A DNA stretch of 64,000 nt from VAZQ01 sp036557665 (GCA_036557665.1 DATBHG010000064.1:62001-126000); one strand, 5' to 3'. Counted from the first letter of the stretch, positions 50,444 through 59,601 are shown. A program made the numbers and translations. Notes: a model not told the origin generated them from the letters alone.

Positions 50444-50568
50444 CACGCGGTCGAGCGAGGGCGTGATAAGGCGAGGATCGCAATGCACGATGCCGAGCGC
50501 CGTGGTGGTGAGCCGAGTGGTTGTCTCGCGGGTGAAGCTCGGCCAACTGATACGTCCAGGCTTCGGGC

Positions 50569-51360
50569 CTAAGCGAGCCCCATCAGGGCGCCGAGGTGGA
50601 CGACGTAGCGGCTGAAGTCGGGGCGGCTCTTGGTGTTGCTCGGATCACGCGGCCGCGGCAGATCGACGTGCAGGTCCTCGATCATCCTTCCCGGGCGATC
50701 GGACATCACCAGGACGCGGTCTGACAAAAAGACCGCTTCTGCAATCGAGTGGGTGACTAGGATCACGGTTTTTCTGATCTCCTGCCATAGTCTCAGCAAC
50801 TCGACATTGAGCTGATCTCGCGTCAGCGCATCGAGCGCGGCAAACGGCTCGTCGAGCAGCAGCACCTGCGGCTGCCGAACGAGCGCCTGTCCGAGCGCGG
50901 CCCGCTGGCGCATTCCGCCGGACAGCTGATGTGGATAAGACTTGCGGAACGATTCCAGTTTCAAGACCGGCAGCAGGGCGTCCACCCGCTCGCGGATTTC
51001 GCCGGCATCGATTCCCTGCACTTCGGCCGCAAGCCTGATATTCGCCTCCGCCGTAAGCCAGGGCAGCAGGTTATGGGTCTGGAACACGACGCCGACATCG
51101 TTCGACGGAGATGTCTGCAAACGACCCAATACTTCGACCGCGCCGCCGGGGTCGGGCATGATCAGGCCGGCTGTGATTCTGAGCAGCGTGCTCTTTCCGC
51201 ACCCGCTTGGACCGAGGATGGAGACGAACTCGCCGCGCCCCACATTGAACGAGAGGGTATCGAGGGCGCGCACTTCGTTTGCACCCGAGAAGGTCTTGGA
51301 GACGCGAAGGGCGCGAACCGCGGCTTCCAAGGGCTCGGCCGAGCCTACAACGCCCGCCAC
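50569..51360 (-). CDS. ABC transporter ATP-binding protein, SsuB/TauB type
   Basis: About 263 residues from the GTG at 51360, which overlaps the permease stop by 16 bases; a TTG at 51330 is an alternative and no ATG is available. Walker A is GPSGCGKST, signature QLSGGMRQRAALGQAL, Walker B LLLDEPFAALDA, switch THS. It energises the importer with the adjacent permease and NMT1-like receptor. It is the last gene of the minus-strand operon that starts with the extradiol dioxygenase at 57067. The ligand is therefore probably the aromatic or acidic precursor handled by those enzymes. Confidence 0.88.
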   Translation of the reverse strand: MAGVVGSAEPLEAAVRALRVSKTFSGANEVRALDTLSFNVGRGEFVSILGPSGCGKSTLLRITAGLIMPDPGGAVEVLGRLQTSPSNDVGVVFQTHNLLPWLTAEANIRLAAEVQGIDAGEIRERVDALLPVLKLESFRKSYPHQLSGGMRQRAALGQALVRQPQVLLLDEPFAALDALTRDQLNVELLRLWQEIRKTVILVTHSIAEAVFLSDRVLVMSDRPGRMIEDLHVDLPRPRDPSNTKSRPDFSRYVVHLGALMGLA

Positions 51361-52109
51361 CAGACGCGGCTCGCGAGCAACTCGACGATCCAATACAGCA
51401 GCCCCGCAAGCAACGAAATTGCGACCAGCGCGGCGAACAGAAGATCGGTCCGCGCCTGCGCATTGGCCTCGAGAATCAAATATCCCAGCCCGCGCTGGGA
51501 GCCGACGAATTCGCCCACGATGGCGCCGATCACGGCGAGCGGCATCGCGGTCTTGCATCCATCCATGATCGAAGGCAGCGCAGCCGGCAATTGCAAGCGC
51601 CGGAACATGGTCCAGGGCGAGGCCCTTATCGCGCGGAAATGCTCCACGAGGTGCTCCGGCGTACCGGCAAGGCCGCCGAACGTCGAGATCATCACCGGGA
51701 AGAACGCAAACAGGAATGCCATCAGCACCTTCGAGGAGGTGCCGTATCCGACCCAGACAATCATCAGAGGGGCGAGCGCGATCTTCGGCAATCCCTGAAA
51801 GACTACCAGCACCGGATAGAACATTCGGTACGCGGCCGGCCAGACAAAGATCGCGAGCGCAATGAGCACACCGCCCGTGACGGCGGCGGCATAGCCCAGG
51901 ACGATCTCTCCGCCGGTGACCAGCCCCTGGTCGAGCAGCATCAGGCGATTCTGCCAACTGGTCCGCAGCACACTCGAGAGAGCCGGCAGCAGGTAGGGCT
52001 TGATCGCAAAAATGTCGACCGCCCACTCCCACAGTGCCGCGAGCACGACGAAGACGGCGACGGGCTCCAGCGCGGCACGCAACGACCCGACCCTGCTCCC
52101 TGCGTGCAT
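51345..52109 (-). CDS. ABC transporter permease, SsuC/TauC type
   Basis: 254 residues with about six membrane segments. The BPD_transp_1 core loop is EHFRAIRASPWTMFRRLQLP then AALPSIMDGCKTAMPLAVIG and GEFVGSQRGLGYLILEANAQ. Earlier, YPVLVVFQGLPKIALAPLMI is a family hallmark. It forms the channel of an importer with the ATPase that overlaps its end and the receptor 15 bases upstream. The first 20 residues are basic and cytoplasmic. Confidence 0.88.
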   Translation of the reverse strand: MHAGSRVGSLRAALEPVAVFVVLAALWEWAVDIFAIKPYLLPALSSVLRTSWQNRLMLLDQGLVTGGEIVLGYAAAVTGGVLIALAIFVWPAAYRMFYPVLVVFQGLPKIALAPLMIVWVGYGTSSKVLMAFLFAFFPVMISTFGGLAGTPEHLVEHFRAIRASPWTMFRRLQLPAALPSIMDGCKTAMPLAVIGAIVGEFVGSQRGLGYLILEANAQARTDLLFAALVAISLLAGLLYWIVELLASRVWWRAL

Positions 52110-52124
52110 GGATCGGCTGTGGCG

Positions 52125-53123
52125 CTACTTGGGCAATAAATCATTACTGTAGATATCGGACAGCTTGATCTTCCCATGCAGGTCGAACGCCTTGTCGAGG
52201 AACGACAAGGTGCTGCCCATGCGATCCTCGCGCAAATAGCCGAGACCTTTGCTCGCAACCTGCGGATCCGTAATCAGATCGTTGATCTCCCGGATCTGCT
52301 CGAGCACGATCGCGCGATCGAGCGTCGGGAACATCCGCACGGCGAGGTCGGCCGCCTGACCGGGATCGGAGCGAGCGAGATCGAACCCCCGATAAGAGGC
52401 GCGCAGGAAGTTGCGAACCATCTCGGGCTTCTTGCTGATGTATTCCTCGCGAGCGGCAAAGCCGCTGCCGTAGGCATTGAGCCCGTGATCGCTGTACCGG
52501 ATCCAGTCGAGCGCGATCCCTGCCGCCTTGGCCTGCTTGCGCAGCAGTGGCCAGTTGCTGGCGAGCCAGCATTCCGCCAGGTCGGTCTTGCCCTCGATCA
52601 GAGAGATATCGACGACCGCCGGGTCGAGCCGCACGAGTCGGATGAAATCGCGTGGCTTGCCGTTCATTTCGAGCCATGCGGGAACCACGTTGTGCACCGG
52701 GGAAGCGGAGCCGCCGCCGAGCTGCAGCCCCCGCATATCATCGAGCGACTTCTTTTTGCCGTCCTTCACGACGTAGCATATGCCGCCGGGCCATTGCGTG
52801 TTGATGGCGCCGACGAGCCGGATCCTGCCACCGTTGTTGCGGTTCAGCACCAGGCTGATCGGATCGACATACCCGATCTCGAACTGGCCCTGATCGAGCT
52901 CGTTTGCGGTTCGGCCTCCGCCATAACCGCGCACGATATCCACATCGATCCCGGCTTCCTTGAACCAGCCCCGCTGCGCAGCCACGATCGTGCCGATGCT
53001 GCTGCCTTGCGGCAGCCACGCCATGTTGTAGGTGATCTTCTCCTGCGCGCACGCCGCCCGGGGCAGTCCCAGAGCACAGGCGCAAACGGCGGTCCCGATC
53101 AATCGTAGGATCCGTTTCATCAT
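52125..53123 (-). CDS. ABC transporter substrate-binding protein, NMT1/THI5-like
   Basis: 332 residues, preceded by GAGGTGGA. Signal peptide MMKRILRLIGTAVCACALGL with RAACAQ cleavage region. The mature protein shows MAWLPQGSSIGTIVAAQRGW, FKEAGIDVDIVRGYGGGRTA, LDQGQFEIGYVDPISLVLNR and LGGGSASPVHNVVPAWLEMN. It binds the substrate in the periplasm for the adjacent permease/ATPase. It follows the FAH-family gene by 25 bases. Together with the catabolic genes upstream this suggests a dedicated uptake system for one carbon source. Confidence 0.88.
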   Translation of the reverse strand: MMKRILRLIGTAVCACALGLPRAACAQEKITYNMAWLPQGSSIGTIVAAQRGWFKEAGIDVDIVRGYGGGRTANELDQGQFEIGYVDPISLVLNRNNGGRIRLVGAINTQWPGGICYVVKDGKKKSLDDMRGLQLGGGSASPVHNVVPAWLEMNGKPRDFIRLVRLDPAVVDISLIEGKTDLAECWLASNWPLLRKQAKAAGIALDWIRYSDHGLNAYGSGFAAREEYISKKPEMVRNFLRASYRGFDLARSDPGQAADLAVRMFPTLDRAIVLEQIREINDLITDPQVASKGLGYLREDRMGSTLSFLDKAFDLHGKIKLSDIYSNDLLPK

Positions 53124-53148
53124 TCCACCTCGATGATTGCTGAGCGCT

Positions 53149-54087
53149 TCAGAGTGTTTCGGCCACCACGGAATTGGTCAGCGTCCCGATGCCGCCGATC
53201 GAGGCGCTCACCACGTCTCCTGCCTTGAGGAATATGCCTCGTGCCATGCCGACACCGGTTGGCGTGCCGGTCGCAATCACGTCTCCGGGCTCGAGCGTGA
53301 CGATGGTCGAGAGATAGGCGATCTGCTCGCGCACGGTCCAGATCATGTTGCCGGTGCTGTCCTTCTGCATGATCTGCCCGTTGACCTCGAGCTCCATCGC
53401 GAGCGCCTGGGGGTCCGGAACGGCAAAGGCCGGCACGATCCACGGGCCGAACGGGGCAAACGTGTCGTGGCACTTGCCCTGAAACCAGTCGAACTTGAAG
53501 GGATAGTCTCCCCGCACGTTGAGGTCGCGGGCGGAAATGTCATTGACGATTGCGTAGCCGCCGACATGATCGAGTGCCTGCGCCAACGGAATGCGCCGGC
53601 CGCCCCTGCCGATGACCGCAGCGAGCTCGACCTCCCAGTCGAGCTGCGAGGTTTCAGGCGGCATCCTGATCGCTTCGCCCGGCCCGATGACGGTGTTCCT
53701 CAACTTGATGAACATGTAGGGTTTGCTGTGCGACTTTCCGGCAAGCACGCTTCCCATTTCCTTCGCATGCTCGATGTAATTGGCGGCAGCGCAGAATATG
53801 CGCTCGGGAAGAAAAGGCGCCGTCAAGGAAGCGGGGCCGCCGCGGACTGCCTGAAGCTTGCCCCTTTCGACAAGCTGCCGGATGTCCTCGCAGGCCTCCG
53901 TCAGCGCGGCGTTGCCGCACCATTGTGCGAGAAGAGCCGGCAAGCCGCCGTCAACGCCCAATTCTCCGATTTTCACGCCAGCGTTCCGGGCAGCCTCCAG
54001 ATCATAGATCTCGTTGTCGATCGACAGAGCCATCGCCGGACGCGCTTGCGCAGTTCTCTTGTAAGCTGCAATCGCGATGTGGCTCAT
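53149..54087 (-). CDS. Fumarylacetoacetate hydrolase-family protein
   Basis: 312 residues from the ATG at 54087; the frame is open upstream, but that part is Ser/Arg-rich. FAH domain landmarks: IFCAAANYIEHAKEMGS, PYMFIKLRNTVIGPGEAIRM, SQLDWEVELAAVIGRGGRRI with the metal-binding Glu-x-Glu, GYAIVNDISARDLNVRG and TGTPTGVGMARGIFLKAGD. The family hydrolyses C-C bonds or decarboxylates and hydrates products of meta-cleavage. Its place after the OYE-like and dioxygenase genes makes a meta-cleavage hydrolase or oxaloacetate-type decarboxylase role likely. Confidence 0.85.
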   Translation of the reverse strand: MSHIAIAAYKRTAQARPAMALSIDNEIYDLEAARNAGVKIGELGVDGGLPALLAQWCGNAALTEACEDIRQLVERGKLQAVRGGPASLTAPFLPERIFCAAANYIEHAKEMGSVLAGKSHSKPYMFIKLRNTVIGPGEAIRMPPETSQLDWEVELAAVIGRGGRRIPLAQALDHVGGYAIVNDISARDLNVRGDYPFKFDWFQGKCHDTFAPFGPWIVPAFAVPDPQALAMELEVNGQIMQKDSTGNMIWTVREQIAYLSTIVTLEPGDVIATGTPTGVGMARGIFLKAGDVVSASIGGIGTLTNSVVAETL

Positions 54088-54199
54088 GTTTCGACTGCTC
54101 TGCGAGATTCTGAGCTTGCTCTGGCGCCGGGATCGTCCTGAAGCGACGACTTGAGAATGTTGCACCCCAGGTGTGAGGGGTCAATCTAGCTCCAGGTCG

Positions 54200-56155
54200 T
54201 CAGACGCTCGATGCTGCGCGATAGGCGCTATAGGTCGCATCCAGCAGACCGCGAGTGCCTCGGCTCTCGCCCACGACGAGTCTCGGCACACCCGGCCTGT
54301 CCAATGTCTGCAAGGCTGCGGCGCGGCGAACTGTCGAGACAATCGTGTCGACGTGCAATTCGCGCCTGGCGCTCGCCTTGTCCGAGACGGTCGCGATGTC
54401 GCCGCGGGCAGCGACCATTTGCGTGTTGAAGTGAACGTGCACCCCACACTTGTCGAGCTCGCGCGACAGTACGAGCTTCGCGATCAGGTTGACATCCTCG
54501 TCGAAATCGTCGTCCCGTTCGATCAGAAACACCTGCTGCCCTCGCAGCGCGAGCGCCCACGCGAGCTCTGCGCCCGCAAGGCCGGCTCCCACGATGAGGA
54601 CGCGACCTCTGACTTTGTCCAGATGCAGGAGCGCATCGCCCGCGCCGACCGCGGGGACTGCAGCTTCTCGGGTAAGGGCGTGGAGGGTGTCCCAGATCGG
54701 CCCGGCCGCGTGCACGATCACGTCGGCGTCGATCCCCTCGACCCGCGGACTCTCTCCGCAGCGCACGACGACACCCGCGCGCTCAAGCGCGGTCTCGTAA
54801 TATTCGAGCAGGCGCGGCAACGTGGGCTTGAAGGGGAGCGCCGACGCAAGCCGCACCTGGCCGCCGATCTTGTCCTCGCGCTCCCACAAAACGACCTGGT
54901 GCCCGCGCTCGGATGCGGACAGAGCGGATTGAATTCCGGCGGGACCGGCGCCGATGACCGCAATCCGCTTTACCGATCGAACCGGCGTCAACGGCTCGAA
55001 TTCCCGTCCGGTCCTGGGATTGACTGCGCAATAGCCGCGCCCACCGCCCTGCTCGCGCCCCAGGCATGTATTGCATCGGATGCACGGCAACACTTCACCC
55101 GGCTGATTCCGGAGCAGCTTGTTGGGAAGCGCCGGGTCTGCGAACAGCGGCCGGGCCAGGGACACGAGGTCGGCCTCGCCGTCGGCAATCAGTCGATCGG
55201 CTTCTGCCGGGTCGTGGATCGTGCCGGAGGCAATGACCGGCACTTTCGCAGCCCGGCGGATCGGACCGGCGTATCCGGCGAAGGTCTCGCCGGCGAGATA
55301 CATCGGCGGGATGCGCTTCTCCATGACGCGATAGGTGCCGGCAGAGACGTGAATGAGGTCAAGCCCTGCTTCGACGAGTGCGGGCGCGATCTTGCAATAT
55401 TCATCGATGGTCAGTCCGCCGGGCAGCAGGTCGTCGCCGTTGAGCCGCGCGCAGAGCAGCCGCTTCGGTCCGAGCTGGGTCCGCATGGCTGCAATCACTT
55501 CACGCGGGAAGCGCAACCGGTTTTCGATGCTGCCGCCATACTCGTCGCCTCGCCGGTTGGTGGCCGGAGAAAGGAAGGTGTTGACCAGGTATCCATGCGC
55601 CGCATGCAGCTCCAGCAGCTGGAAACCTGCCTGCACTGCGCGCCGCGTGGCATCTGCATGGTCCTGTACGATGCGTGCGATCTCCTCGCCCGTCAGCTCG
55701 GTCGGCACAGGCTTCTCCGGCGCCCAGGCAATGGCCGAGGGAGCGACCACCGGCGGCTCCGATACGACGCGCTGCGCGCCGCAATGTCCGAATTGGAGAC
55801 CGGGCACGGCGCCTTCGGCGCGCACCGCCTCCGCGATATCCATCAGCCCCGGGATCATCCGATCGTCATGCGCCCCGAGCTGTGCATGAAATGCACGGCT
55901 GCCGGCATCGTCGGTGAACGTGATCTCGACGATGATCAGTCCCGCGCCGCCGGCGGCGCGAGCCCGGTAGTATTCGACGTTCTGTCGCGTCGCGCTGCCG
56001 TCGGCATTGGCGTACATGGCGCACATCGGCGCCTGCACGATGCGATTGCGAAACGCGACGCCGCGGATGCCGATGGGCAAGCCCAGCGACGGAAACAGCG
56101 GTGACGAACGCTCATCGGATGTCGCAACAACAGCTTCGGAGCACTGGGTCGGCAT
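54200..56155 (-). CDS. NADH:flavin oxidoreductase / 2,4-dienoyl-CoA reductase-like (OYE-FadH type)
   Basis: 651 residues. An N-terminal OYE barrel (RNRIVQAPMCAMYANADGSA, LELHAAHGYLVNTFLSPATN, RIPPMYLAGETFAGY) is followed by a 4Fe-4S cluster motif CIRCNTCLG with a further Cys in GYCAVNP. Two Rossmann folds bind FAD and NAD(P)H: IAVIGAGPAGIQSALSASER and VLIVGAGLAGAELAWALAL. This matches 2,4-dienoyl-CoA reductase and trimethylamine-dehydrogenase-like enzymes. The usual catalytic Tyr of FadH was not checked. It follows the VOC dioxygenase by 33 bases and precedes the FAH gene. It may reduce a ring-fission product or demethylate an amine. Confidence 0.88.
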   Translation of the reverse strand: MPTQCSEAVVATSDERSSPLFPSLGLPIGIRGVAFRNRIVQAPMCAMYANADGSATRQNVEYYRARAAGGAGLIIVEITFTDDAGSRAFHAQLGAHDDRMIPGLMDIAEAVRAEGAVPGLQFGHCGAQRVVSEPPVVAPSAIAWAPEKPVPTELTGEEIARIVQDHADATRRAVQAGFQLLELHAAHGYLVNTFLSPATNRRGDEYGGSIENRLRFPREVIAAMRTQLGPKRLLCARLNGDDLLPGGLTIDEYCKIAPALVEAGLDLIHVSAGTYRVMEKRIPPMYLAGETFAGYAGPIRRAAKVPVIASGTIHDPAEADRLIADGEADLVSLARPLFADPALPNKLLRNQPGEVLPCIRCNTCLGREQGGGRGYCAVNPRTGREFEPLTPVRSVKRIAVIGAGPAGIQSALSASERGHQVVLWEREDKIGGQVRLASALPFKPTLPRLLEYYETALERAGVVVRCGESPRVEGIDADVIVHAAGPIWDTLHALTREAAVPAVGAGDALLHLDKVRGRVLIVGAGLAGAELAWALALRGQQVFLIERDDDFDEDVNLIAKLVLSRELDKCGVHVHFNTQMVAARGDIATVSDKASARRELHVDTIVSTVRRAAALQTLDRPGVPRLVVGESRGTRGLLDATYSAYRAASSV

Positions 56156-56188
56156 TTCGAGCTCGAGGGTTTGCCTCGCTGTCCCGGC

Positions 56189-57067
56189 TCACATGAAGCC
56201 GGGAGGCGGCGGCGGACCCCAGATCATCGAGTCGTTCCCAGACCAGACCTTGGGTCGCTGCGGTTTGTCGCGGTGCCATGGACGGGGCTCGAAATAGCCC
56301 AGCTCCTCGTCTTTCATCTGATCGAGCTCGATATAGAGCTCGACGAGCTGATCATCCTGGTTCCTGTGAAAGACGGCTACGTTGTGGCCCGGACCGAATC
56401 GCAACGGACCCCAGACCAGAGGAATTCCTTGCTGCGCCAGCAGGTCGCAGGCACTCTTCATGTGCGAGAAATCGTTCAGCTCGAAGGCAAAGTGATGCAC
56501 GCGAATCACATCGCCTCTCAGGAAATTAACCGAGTGGTGATCGGGACCGCACCGCATGAATACGAAGAAGTCGTCGATCCAGTCGGACACCCGAAAGTCG
56601 AGCACTCGCTGGTAAAAGGCCGAAATGGATTCTGGATCGGGCGCAAAGAATGCAACGTGCCCGAGCTTGAGCGGTGCCACCCCGCGCACTTGCCGGCGGT
56701 CGCCCACATCGCTGCATTCGAAAAAAAGCTGGATCGTCGTGCCGTTCGGATCCCGAAACGACAGCAGCCTGGGAATGCCGGGGGCGGCTTCACGACGCTC
56801 CTCGCTGTGGATTCCCTCGCTCGAAAGCAGCTTGCCCATGGCCGCGAGATCGGCGCCCGCGGCGACCTCGAACGACAGTCCGAGACAACGTGGCTTCTGA
56901 CCCTTCTGCAACTCGACCGCAAGCTCGCCGATCCTGATCGCCAGGAACGCGCGGCCTTGCTCGCGCACGACCAGGGTGAGCCCGCTCACTTGCGTGTAGT
57001 AGGCGAGAGCCTTTTCCAGATCGGGCGTCTCGAACGTTGCGTATCGGATCCTTCTTACCTTGATCAT
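56189..57067 (-). CDS. VOC-family extradiol dioxygenase-like protein
   Basis: 292 residues from the ATG at 57067. The frame continues upstream, but that part overlaps the divergent gene's leader. It has two VOC modules: RRIRYATFETPDLEKALAYY and LGHVAFFAPDPESISAFYQR. Candidate metal ligands are His in LKLGHVAFF, His in IRVHHFAFEL and Glu in LVELYIELD. The order resembles 2,3-dihydroxybiphenyl and catechol 2,3-dioxygenases. The C-terminal tail is Pro-rich (GPPPPPGFM). It heads the operon with OYE, FAH and ABC genes. It is probably an Fe(II) ring-cleaving enzyme, though a glyoxalase-like role is not excluded. Confidence 0.8.
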   Translation of the reverse strand: MIKVRRIRYATFETPDLEKALAYYTQVSGLTLVVREQGRAFLAIRIGELAVELQKGQKPRCLGLSFEVAAGADLAAMGKLLSSEGIHSEERREAAPGIPRLLSFRDPNGTTIQLFFECSDVGDRRQVRGVAPLKLGHVAFFAPDPESISAFYQRVLDFRVSDWIDDFFVFMRCGPDHHSVNFLRGDVIRVHHFAFELNDFSHMKSACDLLAQQGIPLVWGPLRFGPGHNVAVFHRNQDDQLVELYIELDQMKDEELGYFEPRPWHRDKPQRPKVWSGNDSMIWGPPPPPGFM

Positions 57068-57203
57068 CGCTGAACAATCCGGTGAAACCAAATGACCCTG
57101 GCGAGCCATGCTCTCGCAACTTTTAGAGTACCGAGTAACCTCGGGAAGAAGCAACGGCGCGATATCGCCGTCTTCAGCCCGGTTTTTACACAGGGAGGAT
57201 ACC

Positions 57204-57764
57204 GTGGATGCGCCTCGGACCGCGCAAGACAAGCAGTGGATCACAGATGTCTATCGCTTCTGGTTCGAGGAATTGCAGCCGGAAGCGTGGTTTCGCGCGG
57301 ATCCGGCACTCGACGCGACGGTTCGGGAGCGGTTTGCGGACCTCCATCGCTCGCTGATGCTCGATCCTGCATCCGGCCCGAGCCCGAGAGCGGCCGTGGC
57401 GACAGCTATTGTCCTCGATCAGTTTTCGCGCAACATGTTCAGAGGGACAGCCGCGGCTTACGCCGCCGATCCGCTCGCGCTGCGGCTGTCGCAAGCGGCG
57501 ATCGCTGCCAGGCTCGACAGGGATCTCAGCGTGCGCGAGCGCCAGTTTCTCTACATGCCATTCCAGCACAGCGAGGACCTCGCCGTGCAGCGACGCTCGG
57601 TTGCACTGTTCGCCGATCTCGGTGGCCCGGAGCATTCCGGCTTTGCCGAGGAGCACCTGGCGATCATCGAGCGGTTTGGCCGCTTCCCCCACCGAAACGT
57701 CATTCTCGGGCGGCCATCCACCCCTGACGAGGTTGAATTCCTGAAGACTGCCAGAGCGTTCTAG
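57204..57764 (+). CDS. DUF924-family protein
   Basis: 186 residues from the GTG at 57204, with GGGAGG six bases upstream. DUF924 hallmarks are DVYRFWFEELQPEAWFRADP, PRAAVATAIVLDQFSRNMFR, QFLYMPFQHSEDLAVQRRSV and a C-terminal RFPHRNVILGRPSTPDE. These are all-helical TPR-like cytoplasmic proteins of unknown function, common in Proteobacteria. The length fits the family. It is divergent from the VOC dioxygenase, with 136 bases between starts. Confidence 0.85.
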   Translation: MDAPRTAQDKQWITDVYRFWFEELQPEAWFRADPALDATVRERFADLHRSLMLDPASGPSPRAAVATAIVLDQFSRNMFRGTAAAYAADPLALRLSQAAIAARLDRDLSVRERQFLYMPFQHSEDLAVQRRSVALFADLGGPEHSGFAEEHLAIIERFGRFPHRNVILGRPSTPDEVEFLKTARAF

Positions 57765-57901
57765 TCGAGAAATCGTGTCGCGCAAGTCGATTTACGAATC
57801 GGATCGAGCGCCCCGAGTCGAGTGAGTGACAGCCCTGGAGCAATTCCAGTTGCAGGCGCCAGGCTGCGGCGCGACAAAGTCTCCAGGTAAAGCTCGGAGT
57901 A

Positions 57902-58372
57902 ATGCCGATGACGACGAAAAAGCGGTCCGTACGATTTGCTTCGCGACTCCTTGTCGTCGGCGGGGCCGTCCTCGTGGGAAGCGCGGGTGTGTGCGCGCAA
58001 ACTGCCCCGGCGCCCGAGCTGCCGCGACCATCGGTCGATGTTTCGGGGATCAGGCCCGAAGTGCTGTCGCGAACAGTCGTGCCGGGGGCGCCGTGGAAGC
58101 TCGCGATCGCTACGCGCGTCACCTATGATCCCGGCGCGCGCATTCGCACGCACTACCACACGAGCCAAGTTGTCTTTTACATCCTGGAAGGTGCAATGGT
58201 CGTGCAGGAGGATGGAAAGGAGCCGGTCACGCTAAAGCCTGGAGATTCGCTCCTCATCAGGCCGGGCACGGTGCACGCCCATTGGAACGCGAGCACGACC
58301 GGAAAATTGGTATTTACCGAATTCATCCTTGTCGACGAGGGACAACGGAGCGTTGTTTTCACGGGCAAGTAA
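57902..58372 (+). CDS. Secreted cupin-domain protein
   Basis: 156 residues. A signal peptide is likely: basic MPMTTKKRSVRFASRLLVVG then GAVLVGSAGVCAQ. The cupin_2 barrel has AIATRVTYDPGARIRTHYHT with the His-x-His motif, FYILEGAMVVQEDG, and SLLIRPGTVHAHWNASTTGK with the second His. So the metal site looks complete, but it would act in the periplasm. The function is unknown. It lies 137 bases after DUF924. Confidence 0.75.
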   Translation: MPMTTKKRSVRFASRLLVVGGAVLVGSAGVCAQTAPAPELPRPSVDVSGIRPEVLSRTVVPGAPWKLAIATRVTYDPGARIRTHYHTSQVVFYILEGAMVVQEDGKEPVTLKPGDSLLIRPGTVHAHWNASTTGKLVFTEFILVDEGQRSVVFTGK

Positions 58373-58463
58373 AATCGAGGCGCGGATCCGCAGCGTCTCA
58401 CAGCGGACTCAGGGGGGAGCAGCCGCCTGGACAGCGGGTAACGAAAGAAACAAAGACACGTTC

Positions 58464-58488
58464 GGAACAGTGAGCTCTGCAAAGCGTT
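58464..58488 (+). promoter_or_regulatory. EcfG-type general-stress promoter (GGAAC-N16-CGTT)
   Basis: GGAAC at 58464-58468 and CGTT at 58485-58488 with exactly 16 bases between. It lies 33 bases before the ATG of the CsbD-like gene. CsbD proteins are known general-stress proteins, so site and gene support each other. Confidence 0.75.
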
Positions 58489-58520
58489 AGCTACGCGACA
58501 GTAGAGCTGGAGAACGGAAG

Positions 58521-58742
58521 ATGCACCGTCAACACGTGAGTGGCGCGGCCCACAACGCGAAGGGCGCCATCAAACACACGACTGGCAGACTTATGCGCGG
58601 CAAGAGATTACGGCGCGCAGGCAAATCAGTGAGAGCCGGACGCTCAACCCATAAGGCTCTGCCCGATGTGAAGCATGCGGCCCAAGATGCATTGCGGATG
58701 GACGACCGAGGATTGATACGTACCATCGTTGTCCGCCCATAA
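58521..58742 (+). CDS. CsbD-like stress protein with unusually basic composition
   Basis: 73 residues; the ribosome-binding region GGAGAACGGAAG lies directly before the ATG. The CsbD pattern is visible: VSGAAHNAKGAIKHTTGRLM, then KRLRRAGKSVRAGR and ALPDVKHAAQDAL. It corresponds to the normal V-K-G-x2-N-K-x-K-G-A-x-K-E-x2-G layout and the later x-K-x-D-A-L end. Typical CsbD proteins are acidic and Glu-rich; here no Glu is present and Arg/Lys/His dominate. It could be a nucleic-acid- or membrane-binding variant. The promoter is of EcfG type, which supports a stress role. Confidence 0.65.
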   Translation: MHRQHVSGAAHNAKGAIKHTTGRLMRGKRLRRAGKSVRAGRSTHKALPDVKHAAQDALRMDDRGLIRTIVVRP

Positions 58743-59397
58743 CCCAGGCCGCTGGAATTTACCCACATTCGGTCTTTCGGCCGTCAAAAAATTGCCGACG
58801 AATTGATTGCGTCTCGGTCTGGGCGTCAACGAAACCGGCCGGTTGCCGCGGCATGCACATTGGGCGCCGGATGCGACGATGCCGATCGCGATCGGATGGC
58901 AGCGAAGGCCGGCAGACCCATGCCGCCCAGCTCCTGCCCGGTGCGGTAAACCAAAACCGGCGCCGGTCTCTTTTCCGCTCCAACGTATAAGAGCTGAACG
59001 AAGGACGCCTGGCCACAGGACGACGAAGTGCGAGCCGGCGCCCGCGCTCCGCAATGCCGGGCCGCCAGGTCTGCTGACACGGGGTCTTGCGGTCGCTCGC
59101 GCGGGGATCCATGGCGAAGCGCTGCGAATTTTCTACGGGAAATCCATTTCGGATGATTCAGTTTATTGAGCAAGGATTTGCAAGGTGTGAGACGGCTCGG
59201 TTGTCCAAGTTTCAGAGGGGACAGATTGGCGAATGGGCCTTGACCCGCACCAGTCCCGATCGTACTAGCAACCCTACCAGGTTTTTGGTCTGCCTTGCTC
59301 AGCTCCCGATTTTGGGCCGCTCTCAAGACATTTTCCAAAACTCGGATACGTGTGCTGTGCGCCACTCGACCAGCACTGAACGCAAGGAGACGACACG
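58743..59397. other. Intergenic region without a convincing gene
   Basis: 655 bases. All long frames are Arg/Ser/Pro-rich shadows with no family resemblance. The right 150 bases presumably hold the promoter and a long untranslated leader of the cold-shock gene, as usual for that family, but no cold-box could be defined by eye. Confidence 0.45.
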
Positions 59398-59601
59398 ATG
59401 GCTACCGGGACCGTGAAGTGGTTCAACCCGACAAAGGGTTACGGATTCATTCAACCTCAGGGCGGCGGGAAGGATGTGTTCGTTCACATTTCCGCGGTCG
59501 AGAAAGCGGGCCTGAGCACCCTCAACGAGGGGCAGAGTGTCCAATACGAGGTCGTGAGCAATCGTGGAAAGGAATCAGCGGAAAACCTCAAGGTCCGCTG
59601 A
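59398..59601 (+). CDS. Cold-shock protein, CspA family
   Basis: 67 residues with AAGGAGA well placed before the ATG. The single cold-shock domain is complete: MATGTVKWFNPTKGYGFIQP with RNP1 (KGYGFI) and DVFVHISAVEKAGL with RNP2 (VFVHI). It ends with VQYEVVSNRGKESAENLKVR. It binds single-stranded RNA and DNA and loosens structures in mRNA. Alphaproteobacteria carry several copies, so cold-inducibility of this one cannot be told. It stands alone. Confidence 0.95.
   Translation: MATGTVKWFNPTKGYGFIQPQGGGKDVFVHISAVEKAGLSTLNEGQSVQYEVVSNRGKESAENLKVR

Noticed and set aside
54173..56104. Plus-strand open frame of 643 codons
   Set aside because: Exactly antisense to the OYE/FadH-like gene; low-complexity Arg/Asp/Gly translation, no motif.
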